Below, piece by piece: positions 36,669 to 47,439 of a stretch of 64,000 nucleotides of DNA. The notes beneath the pieces are model-generated. The model worked only from the letters and a program-made list of their open reading frames with translations. It ran no database searches and was not told the DNA's origin. The position numbers and the translations under genes are program-made. The stretch's first letter is position 1. Every line of letters starts with the position of its first letter. The stretch is taken from the NCBI GenBank assembly GCA_013398175.1, contig VZRZ01001925.1, forward strand, positions 935,118 through 999,117, read 5' to 3'. Origin of the DNA: Climacteris rufus (Eukaryota; Chordata; Aves; Passeriformes; Climacteridae).

Positions 36669-37720
36669 TGAGTTTTGCTGCTGTTGCTTGAAAAATGGCC
36701 ACTGTTTCAATTTATTGTGGGAGTGAAATACTCTGTGCAGTTCTCCACCATTCTGTGATACTGTCAAATTTGTATCATGCAAATGAAAATGAATTTAAAT
36801 ATTTTCCTGGGCTACAGAGAGGCTGTACCGTGCTGGTACTTGGGAGAACACAAGTTTTGGTGGCCTTACCAACCACCAGTGCACCCAGTTTTCTGTTATC
36901 TCCTCTTGGAGGAAGGGCTGGGGACTTTACAGGTGTGCCCAGATGTTGGATGGCCTGCGCTGGTTGGAGTGGCTGGCTGATGATCTCAGGTATGGGTGTG
37001 CTGAGGGGAAAGCAGAATTCACAGTTACACCTATTTTCTTTCTCTTCCTGTATCAGAAAGCATGAGTTCAGGACTCACACAAAGCTGCTGCTCATGGCAC
37101 ACTCATTTTTCTTCCCTTTGTGCATTCTCAGTCTCTGTAACCTGCTGCTAGGAAATAGAATTTAATCAGTGGACACCTGCACTGCTAATAAACTCTGCCT
37201 CCTGCTCTCCATAGGGTCAGGGGACGGGGGCACAGGGCCCCAGACAAGCAGGGACATCTCCACTCGCTGTCATGTCTTTACTGACAGCAGCAATTTCTTG
37301 CAATTAGGCTCCTGCAGCAGGTACTTAACCCGGGGGCAGCAGCTGATTGTCTGTGTTTAACTTCACTCCTCAACTTGAGCTCTGTGTTCAAACCCCAGTG
37401 TCCCCCCATGGCTTTCTTATGTCTCTGTTCCTCCCCTGATGGAGAGTTATAAAGCTGTGACAATTGTTATTGATAATATAAACCAACCTTTTCTTTTCTA
37501 CTCCTCACCTTGAGCAAAAGGACTGCAGTGAACATAATGAGCTCTGTGACTCTCAATAAGGAAAGAGCAAAACTGGCCTTAGATGTCAACTTTTCTGTGA
37601 AATTGTCTCTGAACATTGTACGTCACTCTTGGATCAACAGTGCCTTTTTACCTGGACTGAGAACAGAGAGTTCCACTGAAGGATCACTGGAAGAGTTTGT
37701 TTCATGCAGACCATTTAGAA

Positions 37721-38118
37721 ACATTGAATAGTTTAGGTTGGAAAAGACCCCTAAGATCATTGAGTCCAACTGTTGGCACTGCCAAAGCTGCCACTAAAAC
37801 ACATCCCCAAGTGCCACACCTGCACATTTTTTAAATCCCTCCAGGGATCTGCCCTGGGCAGTCTGTTCCAATGTTCCTTTCTGTGAAGAAATTTTCCCTA
37901 ATATCCAATCTGAACCTCCCTGGTGCAACTTGAGGCCACTTTTTCTTGTCCTGTCCCTGTTCCCTGGGAGCAGAGCCTGACCCTCACCTGGCTGTCCCTC
38001 CTGTCAGGGAGCTGTGGAGAGCCAGAAGTTTCCCCCTGAGCCTCCTTTGCTCCAGGATGAGCCCCCCCAGCTCCTTCAACCTCTCCTCATCAGACTTGAG
38101 CTCCAGACTTGCACATCC
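37721..38118 (-). repeat. CR1 LINE 3' fragment (~400 bp)
   Basis: The + strand begins ACATTGAATAGTTTAGGTTG and continues GATCATTGAGTCCAACTGTT, CCTAATATCCAATCTGAACC, CAACTTGAGGCCACTTTTTC and CCCCCCAGCTCCTTCAACCT. This is the reversed CR1 3' order, of the AAAAGACC-type subfamily. It is the best preserved long copy of that type here. Confidence 0.93.
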
Positions 38119-41100
38119 CAAGTGTTCCAGAAAGGTTCCTGGCTGCTGAGTGTTTGCAGCAGCCCACCAGGGTAATGGAAGGTAGCAAAGCATCAGTGGG
38201 TGATGAGGTATTAAAAAACGCTGTTCATTCCTTGACTTTGATGTGAACGTTCAAGATGTAATTAATGGTTCAACCAGGCTGAAATAAAAATACAGCATTT
38301 GCTCAGTGAAATCCCAGAGACTGCAATTTTCCTTGTGTGGGTTCAAGACTCGTTTCAGTAGATCAGTGGCAGCTGTTTCATTGCTCCAGCTTCTTAAAAA
38401 TTTCCTTTTAGTTCCCCAAGGTCTCAGGACACATAGAAAATTTTACTTCAGCTTACACAGTTTATCTTTTTATATTTGATCTCTTAAGTATTCAAATTGG
38501 GCCAGTCTCTGTCTTGCTTTGGTGGGTATCTTTGTTTAGTTGAAACTCAGATACATATTAGCAGCTTTTATTCCACTAATCAAGTACAAAGTTATTAATT
38601 TTTGGATATTTTCTTGCATTATTTGGAAGCTATAATTCCAAGAATACAGAAATGGAGAAGTTTGTCCAGTTTTAAATATTGCCACTATCATAGAATTGTA
38701 GATTAATTATAAATTTTCTTTTTCTTTTGGTGGGAAAACAAGACATTAGAATAGACAGTCAAGTCCTAGGGATGGGTGCTACAGATCTTTTGACACTGAA
38801 TACTCACAAATCTAAAATGCAGAAGGAATTATACAGAGACGACAGTAGGACCCCTGCCTTTAAAAACAACAGCACAAAATCTCATCTTGGAAAATAAGGT
38901 TCCAATGGCTTCTGCTGCAGAGGAAATCAGTGTGACAACAGAAAAACATTTTCAAAATTATATAGTCTCAGTATACAGAAAAATAGGAGATTGAAACCAA
39001 GAGAAGAAAACAGGAGAGAATATAAAGCTTTCCAGGGCCAGCTTCTATTTGTTGATTTAATTCCAGTTAGGTTTCTTTCTCTCTGAACCTAAGATTTAAG
39101 CATTTTTTACTTACTTTTTCTCCCTCTGCTGAAGGATCTAGATGGCCACCAGATGTCAATCTCTACACCTGCAGCCAGGGACACCTCAGGATATGGGTAT
39201 TTGAGACGTGTTTGGGATTGCCTGAGAACAGGTAGTTCTTGGGAAAATGTGCTGTACTGGGGTCTGCACTATGGATTTTACCTTCTGGCTTTGTAACCCA
39301 GTTATCTGTGGTTCAGAGGCTGGCTACTTTATCCACAAGACGGTTGCAAATTCTGTGTGTGTGTGTGATGGAGCTTACAGCATTTACAGCAAAATTTTGA
39401 GCAGAATTAGAAACTGGTTGAGAGAAGACAGCTTCCAAACTGTGCTTGGGAGCAAAGGAAAGGGCAAATGTGAACAGGTAACCTTCCCTAGCCCAGGTTT
39501 GGGCAGAAGACTTGGTGGGATGATGGTGGATCAAGTTGCTCCTTATTCACAGGTACAGTCAGCACATCTGAATAAACCAAACACCCTGTAATTACTGATT
39601 CATTCCATACCATGACTGACTTAAAGACAATAGCTGTAATTAAAAAAATAAATAACAACGGCAAGTATAACATTAACACAGAGATTAATTGCCTTTTTCA
39701 GATGCATCCTTGGTTTGGTGTGAAAAGTTTTTGCCTGTCTCAGCCATGTTCTGAGTTGGGGTCTACAGCTTGGTGTAATGCAGAGTTCAGCAGATCAAGG
39801 ACAAATATCTGCATTTGCCTTTGCTTTTCTTGCCTTTAGATGCATCTTGGAATGAGTCTTGGACTTACCTTTACCATTTCAGAGGCTGAAAGATTCCTCT
39901 GAACCATTCTTTTGTTCACCTTAGTTATCTATAAAATTAATCTGCAGAAACATAAATTTCACTGATTTATAGTAAATGAATGCTCAGCACCTAATGCTAA
40001 GTATATGGATTTGTGTATTTATGCATAAAAACGTCCTAATTTCTAAATTAATTTTTTGTTTTTGACACACAGAGTTAAAGATTCGCATATAAGAGGTGTT
40101 TTCTGGATGCTGAGGGATTGACATTATTTATATGGAAACCTAAACCAGTTGCTAGCTTTAGACCCCATGTCTTTTAATATTCATCCTATTTCCAAAGTGT
40201 CTGCATATGTGTGTATCTATATAAAGAAGCAGAATACTTTCCCATTGCCAGTCCTTAGGGGATTTTTAACAGTAATACAGAATATTCAGGTTGTTGAAGT
40301 GTATTTTTTGCTTATGCATGAGTAGATTGAAGTCAGGCTGGCTGATGGTGTGTGCTTTACTTTCAAGAATTACTAGAAGGGGTTTTTTTTCCACTTTAAT
40401 TATCTCTTCAAGAAGTGTGACTGGTATTTCAGGAGTCCTTCCAATTTTTTTTGTTCCCATGAAAATGTTCCTTTCAGAGGTTGAAGTCGTGAGAGAACAT
40501 GAGAAGTGGGCAGAACCCTGAATTGTGCCATAAATTAAGAAACTTTATGTGAAATTACATGTTTGCTAATTACCTTGCTCAGATATATGTTGAGCAAAAG
40601 AGCAAATACTAGGTGAAGAAATGTCAGATAAACAAACTACGGCATCTGTAGTGTTATTGTGATCTGACTTATCTCAGACACTGATTTTACTCACTCATCC
40701 TTCATTTTTTATATCTACGTGTCTAGTGGCACATGCATTTATATTTTATATAAAGGGCAGAGTGTAGTCAGAGCATTTGAGTTAGGCTGTTAAAAATAAA
40801 TTAAGGAACAGCAGGTGAAAATGATTCCTGCCCATGAATATTCAAAGTGTACCTCAGCCAGACACTGTAGAAAGAATAATAAAGAGCAAAGAAACTTTGA
40901 TGGGACCAAAGCATGGGGATGATCTGAAATTAAAGTTTTATTGGCACAAGGTTGAGATGAGACAGAAAACTTACTGCAGGAGTGTCAGGCTCTGCCTGTG
41001 AATCCCATTGCCAGAACACCCAAGAGTTTTACAGATGAGGGGACATTGGGAAGTTGGAAGTCCTACAGTCATCTCTTAGTCTTGATTCTTTCAGTCTTGG

Positions 41101-42085
41101 GCTTCAGTGTGAGCAGGATGGGTTCAGCGTGGCAGGAGGGTGTAGGGGCTGTGGGGCTGAATTCAAAGGTGAGAGACTTGAGTTCATTTCCTTGGGGACC
41201 ATTTCCTGGGTGTTTGCATCATTTAGGGTTGCACTCACCAAGGTCCTTAGACACTGTCAAGTAGACCATCAACTGCTATTATTTTTAATTTTTTTCTTTG
41301 TAAGAATGAAGAAAGTTTGACTTTCCCACCCCTCACCTGGTGGAATCCTGTCACCATTGTTGGATTCAGTGAGGTTTCGCACGAATCAGAAGCATGACCA
41401 CTGTTCCGGGCCTCATGACAGGAGATTTTCAGGGAAAACTCAGGAGCCAGAATGCATTTGTGGGTCTGACATTCACATCCTATCACTTACATGCTGTACA
41501 GACAAGAGCATCAGAACTGTGGAGTGCTGGGATACTCACGTATGGAAGGAAGCACATGAATGGATGGCTGACTTGTTTTTAATATTAGAGTATATTTACA
41601 TTCCTTCTCCTGTTTCCTCAAACAAGAGAAAGAAAACTTTGCAACAGTATTAGAATAGTAACATAAAAAGCAGGTCCTTTGTTGAAAGCTTTCAAGGTGC
41701 ATAATGTGGCTATATGCATGATTTGAATCAGGTTTCTACCATTTTTATAAGTTTAACAAATTAACATATCAATCGAATATTGTCCAATTAAAAGAGCAGT
41801 CCATTAGGTCATCTAGCCCCTGGGTTCTGCCCCGTTGACATCAGTCCAGGGGGCTTCTTTGCCTTATTTCTTGTTATGTCTTCTCAGGTTCTGGTTACAA
41901 AAACAAAATGTTCTCTCCTTGGCAGTTGGACCAAACAATATTTCAGCAATGCGTTGGAAGGTCGGCTTATTGTTCTAAAATCTAAGAGAAAGGGTATGAA
42001 AATAGTAACAGTAGCCTACAGAGTCATGAATAGATGAAAAATGTATAAAAAGCAGAAGTCTTAAGGCATCCCTCCTGCCCCACAG
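38119..42085. other. Unique intronic sequence before exon A
   Basis: Single-copy AT-rich DNA with a GT run near 39354. A phrase at about 41800-41860 (TTAGGTCATCTAGCCCCTGG) faintly recalls a decayed repeat, but I could not place it. Confidence 0.55.
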
Positions 42086-42350
42086 ACCCCGTGCACGGGC
42101 CGCAGAACGTGGAGGTGGTGGACATCCGCTCGCGGCAGCTGACGCTGCAGTGGGAGCCCTTCGGCTACGCCGTGACGCGCTGCCACAGCTACAACCTCAC
42201 CGTGCACTACCAGTACGTCTTCAACCAGCACAAGTTCGAGGCAGAGGAGCTCATCCAGACTTCTTCCCACTACACCCTGCGCGGGCTCCGGCCCTTCATG
42301 ACCATCCGGCTGCGCTTGGCCCTCTCCAACCCCGAGGGCAGGATGGAAAG
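42086..42350. other. CpG-dense block coinciding with exon A
   Basis: CG dinucleotides are frequent here (for example in the GTGCACGGGCCGCAGAACG and ATCCGCTCGCGGCAG stretches) and sparse in the flanking intron. It would probably pass as a small intragenic CpG island. Because the block coincides with the coding exon, the likely causes are GC-biased gene conversion or codon composition rather than a promoter. No TATA or initiator arrangement is evident. Confidence 0.6.
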
Positions 42351-42382
42351 TGAGGAGCTGGTGGTGCAGACTGAGGAGGATG
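42086..42382 (+). CDS. PTPRT: PTPRT exon A: second fibronectin type III domain of the receptor tyrosine phosphatase ectodomain
   Basis: An internal exon encoding 99 residues, open throughout. It is bounded by a CCCCACAG acceptor (AG at 42084-42085) and a GTGAGT donor at 42383. It starts in phase 1 (two bases of an Asp codon) and ends in phase 1 (first base of the Val completed by exon B). The protein runs DPVHGPQNVEVVDI at the start, through LQWEPFGYAVTRCHSYNLTV (exon residues 21-40), to NPEGRMESEELVVQTEED at the end. Trp23 is the FN3 core tryptophan and Asn37 lies in an NLT glycosylation sequon. Known for the family: type IIB receptor phosphatases have MAM, Ig and four FN3 domains outside the cell, mediate homophilic adhesion, and carry two cytoplasmic phosphatase domains. 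The YQYVFNQ and HYTLRGLRPFMTIRLRL stretches match PTPRT as I remember it. PTPRM has a CYQVGG-type insert there and PTPRK/PTPRU a CYHY type. Nearly all third positions are G or C. The identification is from memory, not a database search. Confidence 0.92.
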
Positions 42383-43658
42383 GTGAGTTGTGGTGGGTTT
42401 GCTGGCTTGGTTTTTGGGGGAAGACTCGTGTTCCAGCTGTAAATAACAACACAACCCTCTGTCCCACGAGAGCTGTAAGCAGCATCTCTGGACAGTGTGT
42501 GTGCTATGCATGTAAAACTTGTAGGTTTAAATGATTTCCATTTCACAGCCATGTTCTTGAAAGGGCAAAGAGCCCTGAAGTGTTATTACAAACACCAGTC
42601 TGAGCAGCTACCAAAGAGCTGTAGGTTTAATTCCTTGTGTTCTGAGCTACTCAGGAACCACCCAGCAGCTTCCTTTATCATATGGACAAATGTATTCCTG
42701 GCATTTGTTGATTTTTCTTGAAAAGATGTCCCGAAAAGATGTCCCAAATAGAAGTAAAATGCCTTACTTTCTAGAGTGTAGCTTTTCTTGATACTGATCT
42801 TCTGGACATCACATTTTACAGAGATCTCAGAAGCAAAATTAATTGTTGATGTAAAAGAACAGTTGTGGATATAAAAGAACAGTTTTCTGGAGGAACTGAT
42901 GGAAAGCTTCAAAGTGTTGTTGTATCCCACCTCAGTTATTTAAGACCAAGGACTAAATTTCCCTGCCTGGGCTGTAGAACTTGTTGTCCTGTTTCTCTCA
43001 GCTGAAAGTGGCTCCTCCAGCCCAATATATCACACAGGGGGACATGAAGGGATGGCAGATATTTCAGAAAAATGAGCAGGGTTTTTATCAGACAGGCTTG
43101 GGAGTGCATGTTGTTAGTTATCTCCCACAGCATTAAAATTTTGCTTGAGTAGGTGGATTTTTGAGCTGGCCTTGTAGCTGTAATGAAATATAAATCTTAC
43201 ATTTTTACTTTACTAAACAAATCAATCCTTCACACTGATAAAGGTGTGCAGCCCAGTAGCATCTCCATGCCAAGGTGCAGCCTGGCTGTTTAGGTGCAGG
43301 GAGCTTTGCTGTTGTGTGGGTGTAGAAGGACAAATTAAATTCCCTGCTGCTGCTCTGCTGCACTGGAATAAAAACACACCGAAATTAGCTTCATATTTTC
43401 ATGGATTCTGATTTTATTTGTCACTTAATGGTTACATTAGGATATTGTTATTTGAACCAAAAGTTGAGAAATAAGCCTTTCATGTTGATAGTAGCTTGGT
43501 AATGGTAGTGCCTTGAGGGATTTTAATTTTTAATTTTATTTATTTATTCTTAATTCTCAACTTCCTGTCTGATGGCCTTTTGGTGTCTTCTCATGTGTGT
43601 GCAGCTGGAGCTGACTGTAGTTTTTAACACAGTTGTTTTGTTTTTTTTTCCCCTGTAG
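42383..43658 (+). other. PTPRT: Short intron of PTPRT between exons A and B
   Basis: A complete 1276-bp phase-1 intron, GTGAGT to TGTAG. Candidate branch points are GCTGACT near 43608 and TTAACAC near 43623. A nine-T run followed by four C and T forms the pyrimidine tract. Inside are two tiny tandem repeats: GAAAAGATGTCCC twice at 42720-42745, and a roughly 20-bp unit with TAAAAGAACAGTT twice near 42848-42886. No CR1 copy and no other gene were seen. If retained, the frame from exon A runs about 50 codons into the intron and stops at 42532-42534, which would give a truncated, presumably secreted ectodomain. Confidence 0.88.
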
Positions 43659-43768
43659 TTCCTGGCCCTGTTCCCTTGGAATCCATCCAAGGAGGACCTT
43701 TTGAAGAGAAGATCTATGTTCAGTGGAAGCCTCCAAATGAGACAAATGGCATCATTACACTCTATGAG
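43659..43768 (+). CDS. PTPRT: PTPRT exon B: start of the third fibronectin type III domain
   Basis: A 110-bp internal exon encoding 37 residues with exon A's last base. The acceptor is a strong polypyrimidine tract ending CCCTGTAG at 43658, and the donor is GTGAGA at 43769. It enters in phase 1 and leaves in phase 0. The protein begins VPGPVPLESIQGGPFEEK and continues IYVQWKPPNETNGIITLYE. Trp23 is the FN3 B-strand tryptophan, and the NET at residues 27-29 is a glycosylation sequon. The LESIQGGPFEEKIY and WKPPNETNG stretches favour PTPRT over PTPRM (ESIQGSTFEEKIF), PTPRK and PTPRU. In the family the next exon starts INYKAV and completes this FN3; it was not found before 64000. Codon use is markedly more A/T-ending than in exon A only 1.3 kb away. 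If the donor is skipped, the frame runs 37 codons into the intron and stops at 43877-43879. Confidence 0.9.
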
Positions 43769-44057
43769 GTGAGAAGAACAGATTGTTGTCAAGGAATACG
43801 TGCCACAGGGCCCTCTTCATATGTGTTTAAGCCAATCCTGAGCTCTGAGAGATTTCAGCAGGTGCTAAAAGAAGCCTGATTAAAATAGACAAGAATTTTC
43901 AAGATAGTCTGCTGCTACCACTGAAAAAGTTTCCCAGTTCAAAAAGAGAAAGATTTCCTTCCAAAATTGGTGGCAAAATGAGAGTCACACATTCCCCCTT
44001 GTCTCAGGTGCTTGGTTCCTGGCCTTTTTTCCCCTTCTGCAGTTGCTCCAGGGTCTG

Positions 44058-44080
44058 TTTTCTTTCTTTTCTTTCTTTTC
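44058..44080. repeat. TTTC pyrimidine microsatellite
   Basis: About five TTTC-type units on the + strand, slightly interrupted by extra T. It lies about 290 bp inside the downstream intron and has no AG placed to act as an acceptor. Confidence 0.75.
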
Positions 44081-44807
44081 ATGAGGTAAAACACTGTTAG
44101 GTTTTACACTTAAATAACTGTAACTAATTCCCCTTTGCCTTTCCATCAGTCAAAGCACTTCCTGGCAATGTAACCATTAAGTCTTATCTCAGAGTGTTCT
44201 TTTTGAATATTTCAATAATGCATTTGTCCATCCCCACAATTTCCTGGAGGCCAAACAAAGCGTTATGGGATGATCACTGACCCTCCTGTGCTGGATGAGA
44301 AATGAACAGTTAAATGTGATTCTAAGGGGTGCCAGAGGTGATGTTTCTTGTGAAGGCAAGGAAGTGTTACTGCTGTCAGGTGCTTCTGCTGAAACTCTCC
44401 ATAATGTCGTGTCCACCCAAATACGTGGAAAAGGAATGTAAAAGGAGGGACTCTCTAGAGGCTCCTGTGAAATGAGAGTCAGATCTACAAGAGAAGGTAA
44501 AGCCACCTTGATTAAATAGCAATGAGTGGTGCACCAGTGCTGGCTGAGCACATGTCAGTTTGTGGGTTCAGCAGTTACCTCTGTAAGATTAGACAAAATG
44601 AAAAAATATTTGCTTTTGTGGTGGTGTAAAAACCCTCACTGTGGGCTCATGCAGCATTTTCTGACACAGAGACGCAAGAACCAATATTGCACTTTCTCTT
44701 TTGTGCTTTTTGTGCAAACTTACTGCAGAATAGCCACAGGTGCAAGAAGCAGCTCTGACACCTCCAGTGAGGTTCTGCCCCTTTCCTCTCCCCATCCAGC
44801 CTCTCAG

Positions 44808-44850
44808 CTGGGGACAGCATGTCTGGGGACAGCATGTCTGGGGACATGTC
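44808..44850. repeat. Tandem repeat, about 2.7 units of 15 bp
   Basis: CTGGGGACAGCATGT at 44808 and 44823, then CTGGGGACATGT from 44838. Repeats are exact apart from a 3-bp loss in the last partial unit. It lies inside a chance 159-codon frame, where it reads as a short repeated peptide. Confidence 0.9.
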
Positions 44851-47390
44851 ACTCCCACATCTCCTTGCTAGCACTGGCTGTCTCTGTCACAGTCAAATGG
44901 AAAAAATCCAGCAGATTTAACATCACTGAGGTCTTGCACCACAGCATAAGCGAATTTAACTCCACTTTCTCCTTTAACTCCACTTTTAGGTCATTTGGCT
45001 CATAAAGGGTAGGCTGAGTTTGATACAGCAACACTAAATACATGAATAGAAGTTCCTCTTGCTAATTTTGTGTCATTTCAGCCAGGCTGAAATCCTTGAC
45101 TAAGTGCGGAGTCATTGTGTGTTGGTCGCTGTTGAGGCACTTATGGAAATGTGTGCAGGGTGCAAATCATCTGTCACTGCTAAAATAGAACTAACTCTCA
45201 TCACTTCATGTTTTTTGAAGGTGACTGTGTAAGGAATTAAGCAATAAAGCTGTGTGTATTTTAAAGGAAATAATCTGAATAAAATCAGTTACGAGTTCAT
45301 TTTTCTCTGGCAACACAGGTGACCTATAATAGAACATGTTTAAAATAACCCAAGTCAAATGATGCAAATGATGCAAAAATAACTCCTTTTAATTTTTAAA
45401 GAAACAGTTTCTTACTGAAATATTGCCTTGGGCTCAGCTTGTTGAAAGGACTTCAGCAGTCTGAGTAGCTTTTCTGGCTGAGCAGCTGCATGAGACAATT
45501 TAATGCCTGCAGGGTTGTGATGCATCATGACAGTGCTTTTGTCCCTAAAGTCATATCACTGCTCAAGTCTCAGTGGAGGCACAAACAAATTTTTCTTTTC
45601 TGATAATGACTCTCTGCATATTTGGCAGCTGGAGACAAAGAGAAGTCAAGGTGAATTCAAACTCTTCCTCTTTTTCTTACTCCCCCTCATCTCCAAGAGG
45701 ATGAAAATCCAAGTGTTAGAAGCACTGTGAGAACCAGAGTGCCTGAAGATTGTCATGAATGAAAATGTTGTCCTTTAATGTCCCTTCTTACATCTGAAAA
45801 TTCATACAGAACCTTTCCATTCTCCATGGAACCCTGAGACAAGTCCATCAGCTGGAGACAAAAATACAGGAGATCAGTTGCACATAACCTGGAGAGAAGG
45901 CCAGGGCATTCTCAGGGTAGTTTGTTTTGTTTGGACCATGGGGATCCATGCAATGGAACCCACACAATTCCTGCACACTGTTACTGGGGTCACTGGGAAT
46001 TCTGCTCTGTCCTGGGAGACTCAGTGATGATCCAATGAATTTGCAGCTCTCTGGAACTTTCTCTGCAGTTTTGTTGCTGTTATTAAGGGGGAACAAACTC
46101 CAAAGCCTATGAGCATTCGTTAATGAAAAAATCCCTGCAAATTATTTATGAAGTATTATCACTTTATGAATCTGAGTTAGTGATGTCAGGTCCTGTGTTA
46201 TATCTGAAAATAGCTGGCTAAATTCACACATAGGAATCGTGCAGCTGAGAGTCTGAGACTCCTCTGGACACAAATCCTCCTAATAAAAACAAATACAACC
46301 CCACCTCCTCCTCCTAAGTGATAGTTCCCTCCTCACCATCACCATCACAACCTGATTCACTACATCTGGATATTGTATTTTCTCTTTAATTCTGTTAAAA
46401 AAAATTGTCCTAAACTTCTAAAATGCTTTGAAATAATCCTGCCGTCTATTCTGCTTACATCCCACTGGCTTTTTCTTTGGGACTGATTTTCTTCCCAGGT
46501 CCCTAATCATTCCTGCAGCTCCCTGCCAGGCAGAGGTCCCTAGCACCCAAGTTGCCACTGCAGTTTGCATCCCCACTGTGGGGTGCCAGCTGGGCTGGGA
46601 TTCAGCAGCACAACCTTCAGCAAGTCTTTGGCAGCCAGGAGCACTCATTTTGTAATGACTAAATACTTCTAAAGAGCCTAAAGAAAATGGAAAGACCTTA
46701 ATGAACCTTTTTGACTTCTGCAAGTCTCTTCTGATTGATATTTTTCTGTCAAAATGCTATTGTAGCCTTTTGACAAAGCAAGAGCACTGCATTTAAAACT
46801 GGTTTAAACCCCCTCTGTGTTCAGCTGGAGAATTAATTACTTCACTGAGTACAGAAAAAGCTGGATTTTTAAACAGAGGGACCTTTTAGATCCCCTGTAA
46901 TTGCAGGTCTAGATCCTTCTATAATTGCAATCTGTTTCTGGGGAGCAGAAACCTCTGGTTCAAGGCAACTTGGAAAGCTCTAGGAATTGCAAGGCAGTGA
47001 AGCAGTGTGCTGAAAAGATGAGGATATGAGCTGAGTAGAAAGTGAGGGATGGAACAGGTCGTTCTGGGGTGCTGGGGAGCCCAGCAAAGCTGTTAACAGC
47101 ACAAGTGTGTGGTGAGTTAGGAGGTGTCAGTCGGTCTGGCCCTCGGGAAAACCAGTTGGGAGATGCACAGGCTGCTGTTGGAATAAGAGAGGGAAAGCTT
47201 AAGGGCTCTAACTCCAGTCAGGTCCCCAGGCAGCTTCAGGGTGTGTAGGTGCCTACACAAGGCAGGTGGGTCAGTCTGTGCTCAGAAACCCAGCTGAGCA
47301 CAGGGCTGGGCTTTGCTGGCACCTTGGCTTGGGTGGAATGCTCCACAGGGATGGTTCTGCATGTGATGCTCATGAAAGAAGCATTTCACA

Positions 47391-47438
<48 letters not shown>
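47391..47438. repeat. ATT microsatellite, 16 uninterrupted units
   Basis: Forty-eight bases of pure ATT repeats, preceded by TTTCACA and followed by CTCTCTGGG. Length and purity suggest it varies between individuals. Open frames crossing it read as poly-Tyr, poly-Leu or poly-Ile and are artefacts. Confidence 0.97.

Positions 47439-47439
<1 letters not shown>

Larger units (their letters stand above)
1..42085 (+). other. PTPRT: Partial large intron of PTPRT upstream of exon A
   Basis: The sequence is AT-rich and contains no stretch encoding the first FN3 domain that should precede exon A (expected words such as PPQL, LNANSI, DPDTEYEI). The intron is therefore at least 42 kb long and its donor lies outside the window. 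It holds most of the CR1 fragments and short tandem repeats listed separately. The 3' end has only a modest pyrimidine tract (CCCTCCTGCCCCACAG). Nested or antisense genes were considered and none is supported: open frames over 100 codons are few, are scattered over all frames, and resemble no family I recognise. Confidence 0.85.

Noticed and set aside
36695..37165. A 156-codon open frame
   Set aside because: Lies just after a CR1 tail, has no domain, and is flanked by no splice signals of note.
42061..42552. A 163-codon open frame on the minus strand opposite exon A
   Set aside because: It is the shadow of the GC-rich PTPRT exon. Its composition (Val, His, Leu, Ala runs) mirrors the sense codons.
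44526..45005. A 159-codon open frame
   Set aside because: It includes the 15-bp tandem repeat translated as a repeated short peptide and resembles nothing known; likely chance.
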